From NCBI RefSeq assembly GCF_900168115.1, contig NZ_FUZC01000005.1, positions 1-64,000 of the forward strand: a DNA stretch of 64,000 nucleotides. Reading direction: 5' to 3'. Below the pieces are notes generated by a model. The model was given only the letters and a program-made list of their open reading frames with translations. It ran no database searches and was not told the DNA's origin. Numbering within the stretch: position 1 is the first letter of the stretch; the number at the start of each line of letters is the position of its first letter. Shown here piece by piece: positions 1 through 7,396 of the stretch. The position numbers and the translations under genes were made by a program. The stretch comes from Salegentibacter salinarum. Its GTDB lineage: Bacteria > Bacteroidota > Bacteroidia > Flavobacteriales > Flavobacteriaceae.

Positions 1-92
1 GGGCTCAGTTTAGAGGAGTGAAAAATGTTGAATTCTTCTTATATAGATTAACCACAATTTTTGCTTAAACACAACAATTAGGCTTGATCCGT

Positions 93-118
93 GGTAGTCC
101 CGAAGCGTCGGGAGAACC
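93..118. other. small hairpin in the intergenic leader of the window
   Basis: TCCCGA (98-103) and TCGGGA (108-113) form a perfect 6-bp stem with an AGCG loop, and GGT (93-95) can pair with ACC (116-118) outside it. No T-tract follows, so it is not an obvious terminator. The rest of 1-150 shows no coding signal on either strand. Confidence 0.4.
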
Positions 119-151
119 TTCAGCCACAATAAATGCAGGAGTTATTCCAAT

Positions 152-184
152 AAAAAAACCCACCATCCTTCAATAGTGGGTTTT
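152..184 (-). terminator. Rho-independent terminator of tRNA-Pro
   Basis: AAAACCCAC (155-163) pairs with GTGGGTTTT (176-184). Read on the minus strand the stem is followed by a run of seven T, immediately downstream of the tRNA. Confidence 0.75.
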
Positions 185-190
185 AGAAAG

Positions 191-265
191 TCGGGGTGGC
201 AGGATTCGAACCTGCGGCCTCCTGCTCCCAAAGCAGGCGCGATAACCGGGCTACGCTACACCCCG
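191..265 (-). tRNA. tRNA-Pro (anticodon TGG)
   Basis: On the minus strand the sequence folds as a cloverleaf. The 7-bp acceptor stem is CGGGGTG/CACCCCG with discriminator A, the anticodon stem is CCTGC/GCAGG enclosing loop TTTGGGA (anticodon TGG, proline), and the T-arm carries GGTTCGAATCC. The 3' CCA is not encoded. The gene is single and is followed by its own terminator. Confidence 0.95.
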
Positions 266-445
266 TAGCTGATAGCTCTCGCTATCTTTTAAACTTCAAA
301 ATTTCAACTTCACAGAACTAATATCCTTCAAAGCGGGTGCAAATATAAGAAAACTTATCAGTCTACAAGAAAAACTTTAGATTTTTTATATCTTAGTTGA
401 ATCTTGCTAATAATGCAGGATATGCTAATCACAAAAAAAAATATT

Positions 446-1645
446 ATGAAGAGAATTTTATTACTATTAGGCTTAATTTTTACCTTTTCCGCCTGCGGAG
501 ATAATCAAAAATCCGAGGAAAAAGCCGAAGTTGAAGAACCAACAGAAACAGATAATCAGGATTCTGATAATCCCGTTCCAGAAGAAATGCAGGAAGCTGT
601 TTCGCCCGAAAATGAATATGAACACGAGGTAATTGCAGAGAATATGTCAATCCCGTGGGGATTTGATTTCCTTCCCGATGGCAGCATCCTGGCTACCGAA
701 AAAGGTGGAGATATTTATCATTTTAAAGATGGGAAACGAGTAGCCATTAACGGCGGCCCTGAAGTCTACAACCAGGGACAGGGTGGTTTATTAGATATTG
801 CCCTTCATCCCGATTTTGAAAACAATAATTGGGTTTATATCACCTACTCATCAGATGAAGGTGAAGGCGAAGGTGGGAATACTGCCTTAATGCGCGCAAA
901 ACTGGAAAATAATGAATTAATTAATCGTGAAGATCTTTACAAAGCCGAGCCAAATTCTACCCGAGGTCAGCACTTTGGTTCCAGAATTGTTTTTGATGGT
1001 GAAGGCCACTTGTTTTTCAGCATTGGAGATCGTGGAAACAGAGATGTGAATCCTCAAGATCTTACCAGGGACGGTGGCAAGATCTACCGACTTAACTTAG
1101 ACGGAAGCATTCCTTCAGACAATCCTTTTGTAGGTGAAGAAAATGCCAAAGAAGCAATTTATTCTTACGGACATAGAAATCCGCAGGGAATGATTTTCAA
1201 CGAGGAAACCGGTGAAGTTTGGGTTAACGAACACGGGCCTAAAGGAGGCGATGAAATTAATGTTATTAAAGCCGGAAAAAATTATGGTTGGCCAGTAGTA
1301 ACTTATGGTGAAAATTATGACGGTACTACCATTACTGAAGACAGAACAGGACCTGAATTTCAAAATCCACTCACCTATTGGGTTCCGTCTATTGCACCTA
1401 GCGGTTTTGAAAAAGTAACTTCAGATAAATATCCTGAACTAAAAGGAAACTTTTTAGTTGGTGCACTTAAATTTCAATATTTAGAACATTTAGCGATAGA
1501 AAATGGAGAAGTAACTAAAAGAGAGAAATTACTGGAAGGGCTTGGAAGATTAAGAGATGTTCAACAAGGTCCTGACGGTTTTATTTATGCTGCTGTAGAA
1601 GGTACAGGAATAGTAAAATTACTACCACTTGAACAAACCGAATAA
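446..1645 (+). CDS. PQQ-dependent sugar dehydrogenase-like lipoprotein (GSDH/YliI family)
   Basis: The product is predicted to be a soluble-type aldose sugar dehydrogenase with a six-bladed beta-propeller that oxidises aldoses using PQQ, anchored as a lipoprotein in the cell envelope. I placed the start at 446 (MKRILLLLGL...) because this gives a typical lipoprotein signal ending in the lipobox FSAC. An in-frame ATG at 404 would put 14 polar residues before it. After the Cys comes an acidic linker rich in E, D and P, then the GSDH fold with typical blocks (IPWGFDFLPDG, RGQHFGSRIVF, SIGDRGN, HGPKGGDEIN). At about 400 residues it has the usual family length. A terminator follows the gene. The exact sugar cannot be read from sequence. 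Confidence 0.85.
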   Translation: MKRILLLLGLIFTFSACGDNQKSEEKAEVEEPTETDNQDSDNPVPEEMQEAVSPENEYEHEVIAENMSIPWGFDFLPDGSILATEKGGDIYHFKDGKRVAINGGPEVYNQGQGGLLDIALHPDFENNNWVYITYSSDEGEGEGGNTALMRAKLENNELINREDLYKAEPNSTRGQHFGSRIVFDGEGHLFFSIGDRGNRDVNPQDLTRDGGKIYRLNLDGSIPSDNPFVGEENAKEAIYSYGHRNPQGMIFNEETGEVWVNEHGPKGGDEINVIKAGKNYGWPVVTYGENYDGTTITEDRTGPEFQNPLTYWVPSIAPSGFEKVTSDKYPELKGNFLVGALKFQYLEHLAIENGEVTKREKLLEGLGRLRDVQQGPDGFIYAAVEGTGIVKLLPLEQTE

Positions 1646-1703
1646 TCGATGGGTAAGAATTCTTTGCTCAATAAGTGAGTAATAAAACATCATATTTATT
1701 TCT

Positions 1704-1742
1704 AATTTGGGGCAAATGTTTAAATTTGCCCCAAATTTTTTT
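1704..1742 (+). terminator. strong terminator abutting the udk start codon
   Basis: The stem AATTTGGGGCAAAT (from 1704) pairs with ATTTGCCCCAAATT (from 724 of this kilobase block, about 1724-1737) and is followed by a T-run. The T-run ends two bases before the ATG of the next gene at 1745, so the hairpin also occupies that gene's translation initiation region. Confidence 0.8.
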
Positions 1743-1744
1743 AG

Positions 1745-2353
1745 ATGCTCATTATAGGAATTACAGGCGGAACCGGCAGTGGAAAGACTACGGTAGTACG
1801 GCAAATTATAGACGAATTAAAGAATGAAGAGGTAGATGTAATTTCCCAGGATTCCTACTACAAAGATCTAAGTCATTTATCCAAAGAAGAACGGGTTAAA
1901 ACCAATTTTGATCATCCAAAATCCATAGATTTCGATCTATTGGTAGCACATTTAAAAGAACTTAAAGCGGGCAATACTATTCAGCAACCTGTTTACTCCT
2001 TCACCGAACATAATCGCACTAAACAAACCCTTGAAACCCAACCCCGAAAGGTGGTAATTGTTGAGGGTATTTTAATCTTCGCCCATCCGGATATACGGGA
2101 GATGTTCGACATTAAAATTTATGTTCATGCCGATAGTGATGAGCGTTTAATACGCCGACTTAAAAGAGATATTTCTGAACGTGGACGCGATTTAGATGAA
2201 GTTTTATGGCGATACCAGACTACGCTGAAACCTATGCATCAGCAATTTATAGAACCCACCAAAGAATTTGCCGATATTATTATTCCTACCAACCGTTATA
2301 ACACTGTTGCTGTTGATATTGTGCAAACCATAATTAAAGACCGCTTGACCTAA
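1745..2353 (+). CDS. udk: uridine kinase
   Basis: This kinase phosphorylates uridine and cytidine to UMP and CMP in pyrimidine salvage, in the cytoplasm. The 202-residue protein begins almost at its P-loop (GGTGSGKT, residues 8-15), so the start is fixed. The SQDSYYKD block and the NFDHPKSIDFDLL block are typical uridine-kinase substrate-site motifs, and the RDISERGRD lid segment is present. A terminator hairpin ends two bases upstream of the ATG. Its own promoter is not obvious, and expression may come from within the hairpin or from read-through. The ftsB-like gene follows about 90 bp downstream. Confidence 0.93.
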   Translation: MLIIGITGGTGSGKTTVVRQIIDELKNEEVDVISQDSYYKDLSHLSKEERVKTNFDHPKSIDFDLLVAHLKELKAGNTIQQPVYSFTEHNRTKQTLETQPRKVVIVEGILIFAHPDIREMFDIKIYVHADSDERLIRRLKRDISERGRDLDEVLWRYQTTLKPMHQQFIEPTKEFADIIIPTNRYNTVAVDIVQTIIKDRLT

Positions 2354-2363
2354 TTTCGTATCT

Positions 2364-2405
2364 TTAAGCCGAATAGCCGCTAAAAATTCAAGTTTCTCGG
2401 CTTAA
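2364..2405. repeat. 9-bp inverted repeat between udk and ftsB-like gene
   Basis: TTAAGCCGA (2364-2372) and TCGGCTTAA (2397-2405) are perfect inverted repeats with a 24-nt loop. There is no T-run after it, so it may be an attenuating or RNA-stability hairpin rather than a terminator. Confidence 0.45.
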
Positions 2406-2442
2406 CCAAAACAATCTTAATTAGTTACTGAAGTTAGAAGGT

Positions 2443-2760
2443 GTGAAATTAAAGGAATTAAGAAACAAGAAATGGTTTAAAATTATCAGCAACAAATACG
2501 TGCTGCTAATCATAATTTTTGGAGGTTGGATGTTTTTTCTGGATAGTAATTCCTGGTTTGTTCACAACGAACTCAATCAGGAAATAGATGAACTGGAAGA
2601 AAACAGGCAGTATTACGAAAATGAAATTTCCAAAGATAAAGCTACCATAGATCAGCTTCAGGATTCAGTAGAAATGGAAAAATTTGCACGCCAGCAGTAT
2701 TATATGAAGCGGCCAAATGAAGAAATTTTTATAATAGAATACGATACGATTGAGGATTAA
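2443..2760 (+). CDS. FtsB/DivIC-family septum formation initiator
   Basis: The product is a small bitopic division protein (105 residues) expected to act with FtsL and FtsQ in the divisome. A short basic cytoplasmic N-terminus leads into one membrane segment (about residues 18-34) and then a periplasmic coiled coil (about 43-80, ELNQEIDELEENRQYYENEI). The C-terminal block EKFARQQYYMKRPNEEIF is typical of the flavobacterial family. The start codon is GTG at 2443. Its 3' end lies 25 bp before the mutase small subunit, so it may be co-transcribed with the mutase genes. Confidence 0.8.
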   Translation: MKLKELRNKKWFKIISNKYVLLIIIFGGWMFFLDSNSWFVHNELNQEIDELEENRQYYENEISKDKATIDQLQDSVEMEKFARQQYYMKRPNEEIFIIEYDTIED

Positions 2761-2785
2761 TTTTCTTCAAAAAAAACCACATAAA

Positions 2786-4168
2786 ATGACAGAATCATTA
2801 TTTCAGGAATTTGAAGAAGTTTCTGCAAAGCAATGGAAACAAAAAATACAGTTCGACCTAAATGGAGCCGATTATAACGAGAAACTCGTTTATAAATCCC
2901 TGGATGGAATCAATATAAAACCTTTTTATAATGCTGAAGATGTTGAAGCAAGTATAAAAACTCCTTCTCCAAAGAACTGGAATATTTGCGAGCGATTATA
3001 CGTAGGTTCTGCGGAAAAAACCAATCGGCGGGCCCTAGAAGTTTTAGAAAAAGGAGCAGAAAGTCTTTGGTTTATTATCCCGAAGAAAGAAATTGCTATT
3101 GAAGATTTACTGAAAGGTTTAAACCTTGAGGACACTATTATTTATTTTAGTTTCAACTTTTTTTCTGAAAGTTATTTCAAACGTTTGCGAGAATTTTTTA
3201 AAGGAAAAGAAAACAAAGTTTTTCTTCAATTTGATATTGTAGGAAACCTTGCCCGTTCTGGAAATTGGTTTCATAACCTTCAGAAAGACCACGAAATTCT
3301 GGATGCGATTTTCGATAATTCCGAAGCATTTAAATCGGTAATTAGTGTAGATGCTACGTTATATCAAAATGCCGGTGCTACTATTCCGCAGCAATTGGCT
3401 TACGCATTGGCGCACATAAACGAATATTTAAATCACTTTCAGAAAAAACCAAATTTCGAGAAATTTCAGGCGCAATTTCTAATCGCCGCCGGGCCGAATT
3501 ATTTCTTCGAAATTGCAAAAATCAAAGCTTTAAGGTGGCTATATGCAACGTTAGCTTCCGAATATAAAATTCCAGAAACCTGTCATATCCTGGCTCAACC
3601 CACAAAACGAAATAAAACACTCTACGATTTTAACGTAAATCTGTTAAGAACCACCACCGAAAGTATGAGTGCGGTTTTAGGCGGTGCCAATACGTTTTAT
3701 AATATGCCTTACGACGCAATTTATCATAAAAACAATGAATTTGGCGACAGGATTGCCCGCAACCAATTGCTGGTATTGAAACATGAAGCCTATCTTGATA
3801 AAGTGGCCAATGCGGCTGAAGGTGCTTATTATATTGAAAGTCTTACCAAACAATTTGCAGAAATGGCTTTGGATATTTTTAAAGAAATTGAAAAAGGCGG
3901 CGGATTTCTTAAGCAGTTAAAAGAAGGCGTAATTCAGCGAAAAATTAAGGAAAGTGCAAAAAAAGAACAGGAACAATTCGATAAGGGTGAACTGGTTTTG
4001 ATCGGTACTAATAAGTTCGAAAATCCACAGGATAAAATGAAGAACGAATTGGAATTATACCCGTTTCTAAAACAAAATCCGCGTAAAACTTTAATTGAAC
4101 CTATCCTGGAAAGACGTTTAAGCGAGCAGCTGGAACAGGAACGTTTAAAACAGGAAAAGGCCGATTAA
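2786..4168 (+). CDS. mutA: methylmalonyl-CoA mutase small (beta) subunit
   Basis: This is the non-catalytic partner of the adenosylcobalamin enzyme that interconverts succinyl-CoA and (R)-methylmalonyl-CoA. I prefer the ATG at 2786 (MTESLFQEFEEVS, about 460 residues). The frame is open from 2750, but that stretch would overlap the ftsB-like gene and adds non-conserved residues. It carries a degenerate mutase TIM-barrel domain (for example RTTTESMSAVLGGANTFYNMPYD and the KVANAAEGAYYIESLT block) and lacks the C-terminal B12-binding domain, as expected for this subunit. The catalytic subunit starts 14 bp downstream, so the pair forms one operon. Confidence 0.92.
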   Translation: MTESLFQEFEEVSAKQWKQKIQFDLNGADYNEKLVYKSLDGINIKPFYNAEDVEASIKTPSPKNWNICERLYVGSAEKTNRRALEVLEKGAESLWFIIPKKEIAIEDLLKGLNLEDTIIYFSFNFFSESYFKRLREFFKGKENKVFLQFDIVGNLARSGNWFHNLQKDHEILDAIFDNSEAFKSVISVDATLYQNAGATIPQQLAYALAHINEYLNHFQKKPNFEKFQAQFLIAAGPNYFFEIAKIKALRWLYATLASEYKIPETCHILAQPTKRNKTLYDFNVNLLRTTTESMSAVLGGANTFYNMPYDAIYHKNNEFGDRIARNQLLVLKHEAYLDKVANAAEGAYYIESLTKQFAEMALDIFKEIEKGGGFLKQLKEGVIQRKIKESAKKEQEQFDKGELVLIGTNKFENPQDKMKNELELYPFLKQNPRKTLIEPILERRLSEQLEQERLKQEKAD

Positions 4169-4182
4169 TTTAAAAGTAAGCA

Positions 4183-6318
4183 ATGCAAAGAAAAGAACTT
4201 CAACATATAGAATTACAGCAGCCGGAACTTGGAAAAAGGCAAAAAGAAGGAGAAAACAACACTTTTGAAACTCCAGAAGAAATAGATTTGCAACCTTCCT
4301 ATTCTAAAACCGATATTCAAGATTTACAGCATTTGAATTTTGCAGCTGGAATTCCTCCTTATTTACGCGGCCCATACAGTACAATGTATGTTAGTCGGCC
4401 GTGGACCATTCGTCAATATGCCGGATTTTCTACTGCCGAAGAAAGCAATGCTTTTTACCGAAGAAACCTTGCTGCCGGGCAAAAAGGACTTTCAGTGGCA
4501 TTTGATCTTCCTACTCATCGCGGTTACGACAGCGATCACGAACGTGTGGTTGGTGATGTTGGAAAAGCAGGAGTTGCGATTGATTCGGTTGAGGATATGA
4601 AGATCCTTTTTGACCAGATTCCGCTCGATAGAATGTCGGTTTCTATGACAATGAATGGTGCGGTTTTACCGGTTTTAGCATTTTATATCGTTGCGGCCGA
4701 AGAACAAGGAGTAAAACCTGAGAAACTTTCGGGAACCATCCAAAATGATATTTTAAAGGAGTTTATGGTGCGAAATACCTACATCTACCCTCCTACTCCT
4801 TCCATGAAGATTATTTCAGATATTTTTGAATATTCTTCTAAAAATATGCCCAAATTCAACAGCATTAGTATTTCAGGATATCATATGCAGGAAGCCGGAG
4901 CTACCTGTGATATCGAGCTTGCATACACCTTAGCCGACGGTCTGGAATATATCAGAAAAGGTTTAGACGCCGGGATGGATATTGATAGTTTTGCGCCTCG
5001 TCTTTCGTTCTTCTGGGGTATTGGGATGAATCATTTTATGGAGATTGCCAAAATGCGTGCCGCCCGTATGCTTTGGGCAAAACTTGTGAAACAATTTAAT
5101 CCTAAAAATCCAAAATCACTTTCTCTTAGGACACATTCTCAAACCAGTGGATGGAGTTTAACAGAGCAGGATCCTTTTAATAATGTGGCGCGAACCTGTA
5201 TTGAAGCCGCTGCCGCAGCATTTGGTGGAACTCAAAGTTTACATACCAATGCTTTAGATGAAGCCATTGCTTTGCCTACCGATTTTTCTGCAAGAATTGC
5301 CAGGAACACACAATTACATCTTCAGCAGGAAACAAAAATCACAAAAACTGTAGACCCGTGGGCAGGGAGTTTTTATGTTGAAAAACTTACCAATGAAATT
5401 GCAAAAAAAGCCTGGAAACTTATCGAGGAAGTGGAAGAACTTGGAGGAATGACCAAAGCCATCGAGGAAGGAATTCCAAAGATGCGTATTGAAGAAGCCG
5501 CGGCCAAAAAACAAGCCAGAATTGATAGTGAAACCGATATTATTGTCGGTACCAATAAATACCGACTCGAAAAAGAGGACGAACTGGTTACTTTAGAAGT
5601 AGACAACCAAACCGTAAGAAAACAACAGGTAGAACGCCTGGAAAAGATAAAAGCCCAAAGAAATTCCGAAAAAGTTCACAAAGCACTTGAAGATCTCACT
5701 AAATGTGCTAAAAAAGAAAACGGTAATTTGCTTAGCTTAGCAGTTGAAGCCGCGAGGCATCGTGCTACTTTAGGTGAGATTAGCGATGCGCTGGAAGAAG
5801 TTTACGGCAGACATATAGCCAAAGTTCAAACCTTTAGCGGTGTATATTCCAAAGAAATGAAAGACAATACTTCATTTAAGAAAGCCAGGGAACTGGCTGA
5901 TAAATTTGCAGAGCAAGACGGAAGAAGACCCCGAATTATGATCGCGAAAATGGGCCAGGATGGTCACGATCGTGGCGCCAAAGTAGTAGCCACAGGTTAC
6001 GCCGATCTTGGATTTGATGTAGATATTGGTCCGCTTTTTCAAACTCCCAAAGAAGCCGCAAAGCAAGCCGTGGAAAACGACGTGCACATTCTTGGGGTTT
6101 CTTCTTTAGCAGCGGGACATAAAACTTTAGTTCCGCAGGTTCTGGAAGAATTAGAGAAACTTGGACGAGAGGATATTATGGTAATAGTGGGCGGTGTAAT
6201 TCCCTCTCAGGATTATCAATTTTTATTTGATGCAGGAGCCGTAGCTGTTTTTGGACCGGGAACTAAAATTAGCGATGCTGCTATTCAGCTTTTGGAGATT
6301 TTGATAGAGGAAGAATAG
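4183..6318 (+). CDS. scpA: methylmalonyl-CoA mutase large (alpha) catalytic subunit
   Basis: This is the catalytic subunit of adenosylcobalamin-dependent methylmalonyl-CoA mutase, 711 residues and full length. The N-terminal barrel carries the substrate-channel blocks ([23 protein letters not shown], conserved Tyr and Arg) and [14 protein letters not shown]. The C-terminal cobalamin domain has the base-off ligand motif D593-G-H595-D-R-G598 and the downstream GGVIP loop. Together with mutA it feeds propionyl-CoA from odd-chain fatty acids or branched amino acids into the TCA cycle, or runs in reverse. No MeaB-type chaperone gene is in this window. Confidence 0.96.
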   Translation: MQRKELQHIELQQPELGKRQKEGENNTFETPEEIDLQPSYSKTDIQDLQHLNFAAGIPPYLRGPYSTMYVSRPWTIRQYAGFSTAEESNAFYRRNLAAGQKGLSVAFDLPTHRGYDSDHERVVGDVGKAGVAIDSVEDMKILFDQIPLDRMSVSMTMNGAVLPVLAFYIVAAEEQGVKPEKLSGTIQNDILKEFMVRNTYIYPPTPSMKIISDIFEYSSKNMPKFNSISISGYHMQEAGATCDIELAYTLADGLEYIRKGLDAGMDIDSFAPRLSFFWGIGMNHFMEIAKMRAARMLWAKLVKQFNPKNPKSLSLRTHSQTSGWSLTEQDPFNNVARTCIEAAAAAFGGTQSLHTNALDEAIALPTDFSARIARNTQLHLQQETKITKTVDPWAGSFYVEKLTNEIAKKAWKLIEEVEELGGMTKAIEEGIPKMRIEEAAAKKQARIDSETDIIVGTNKYRLEKEDELVTLEVDNQTVRKQQVERLEKIKAQRNSEKVHKALEDLTKCAKKENGNLLSLAVEAARHRATLGEISDALEEVYGRHIAKVQTFSGVYSKEMKDNTSFKKARELADKFAEQDGRRPRIMIAKMGQDGHDRGAKVVATGYADLGFDVDIGPLFQTPKEAAKQAVENDVHILGVSSLAAGHKTLVPQVLEELEKLGREDIMVIVGGVIPSQDYQFLFDAGAVAVFGPGTKISDAAIQLLEILIEEE

Positions 6319-6343
6319 ATAACAACCAACTAAAAAATATATT

Positions 6344-7225
6344 ATGGATTTTACTAAAAAAATGCTTCGGGAAGATGCTTTAAAAGGCAAAACCATTATC
6401 GTCACCGGCGGTGGCAGCGGACTCGGAAAAGCGATGACCAAATACTTTATGGAGCTTGGAGCCAATGTTGCCATTACTTCAAGAAATTTGGAGAAACTTC
6501 AAAATACCGCGAAAGAACTTGAAGATGAAACCGGAGGTAAATGTTTTGCGGTACAATGTGATGTTAGACATTATGAGCAGGTAGAAAATATGCGAGACGA
6601 GGTTCTTAAAGAATTTGGAAGCGTTGACGTTTTATTAAATAATGCCGCCGGAAATTTCATTTCTCCTACCGAACGATTAAGTGCAAATGCTTTTGATACG
6701 ATCATTGATATCGTATTAAAAGGAAGTAAAAATTGCACAATGGCGCTTGGAAAACATTGGATAGACGAAAAACAAAAAGACAAAACCGTACTAAATATTG
6801 TGACCACTTATGCCTGGACCGGTTCAGCTTATGTGGTGCCTAGTGCAACGGCAAAAGCAGGAGTTTTAGCAATGACAAGGTCTTTAGCCGTGGAATGGGC
6901 AAAATACGGAATTCGCTTTAATGCCATTGCACCCGGCCCCTTTCCTACCAAAGGTGCCTGGGACAGGTTATTGCCGGGAGATCTAAAAGATAAATTTGAT
7001 CTTGCGAAAAAAGTTCCGCTTAAACGAGTGGGAGAACACCAGGAACTGGCAAATCTTGCTGCTTATTTGGTTTCAGATTTTTCAGCTTATGTAAATGGGG
7101 AAGTAATCACTATAGATGGCGGCGAATGGCTTAAAGGTGCAGGCCAGTTTAATCTATTGGAAGCTATTCCGGAGGAAATGTGGGATAATTTAGAAGCGAT
7201 GATTAAATCTAAGAAAGGCAGCTAA
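6344..7225 (+). CDS. 2,4-dienoyl-CoA reductase-like SDR
   Basis: This 293-residue short-chain dehydrogenase has the NADP-binding glycine motif TGGGSGLG (residues 21-28). It has no canonical YxxxK: the Tyr position is Ser167 and Lys171 is kept (VVPSATAKAG), with an alternative Tyr156 upstream (VTTYAWTGSAY). This is the arrangement of mitochondrial DECR1-type 2,4-dienoyl-CoA reductases, including a following PGPFPTKGA block. It therefore probably reduces the conjugated double bonds of unsaturated fatty acyl-CoAs during beta-oxidation. It lies 25 bp after the mutase gene and is followed by a terminator, so it is likely the last gene of the operon. Confidence 0.82.
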   Translation: MDFTKKMLREDALKGKTIIVTGGGSGLGKAMTKYFMELGANVAITSRNLEKLQNTAKELEDETGGKCFAVQCDVRHYEQVENMRDEVLKEFGSVDVLLNNAAGNFISPTERLSANAFDTIIDIVLKGSKNCTMALGKHWIDEKQKDKTVLNIVTTYAWTGSAYVVPSATAKAGVLAMTRSLAVEWAKYGIRFNAIAPGPFPTKGAWDRLLPGDLKDKFDLAKKVPLKRVGEHQELANLAAYLVSDFSAYVNGEVITIDGGEWLKGAGQFNLLEAIPEEMWDNLEAMIKSKKGS

Positions 7226-7252
7226 ACTTTTTTCGACATTCGAAATATTTAT

Positions 7253-7286
7253 AAAGCCCGATTCTTTAAAAAGTGTCGGGCTTTTT
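7253..7286 (+). terminator. terminator after the mutase/SDR operon
   Basis: AAAGCCCGA (7253-7261) pairs with TCGGGCTTT (7276-7284), followed by T residues. Confidence 0.8.
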
Positions 7287-7335
7287 ATTATCCTAAAGTT
7301 TCCAGGTAAATTTTTCAACTAATTCTTTAATTCTA

Positions 7336-7369
7336 TTGCAGAAAATTTTAAATAAAATGTATATTGTTG
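7336..7369 (+). promoter_or_regulatory. possible Bacteroidota-type promoter of the M16 protease gene
   Basis: A TTG at 7336-7338 and TATTGTTG at 7362-7369 (one mismatch to TAnnTTTG) lie 28 bp before the ATG. The spacing is slightly longer than the usual 19-21 bp, so this is a weak call. Confidence 0.3.
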
Positions 7370-7396
7370 CACTATTAACTACTAACACCTGTTTAA

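Noticed and set aside
404-445. Upstream ATG for the sugar dehydrogenase gene
   Set aside because: Starting at 404 adds 14 residues before a clean lipoprotein signal, so the ATG at 446 is better.
2750-2785. Upstream start for the mutase small subunit
   Set aside because: It would overlap the ftsB-like gene and adds non-conserved basic residues; the ATG at 2786 fits the family start.
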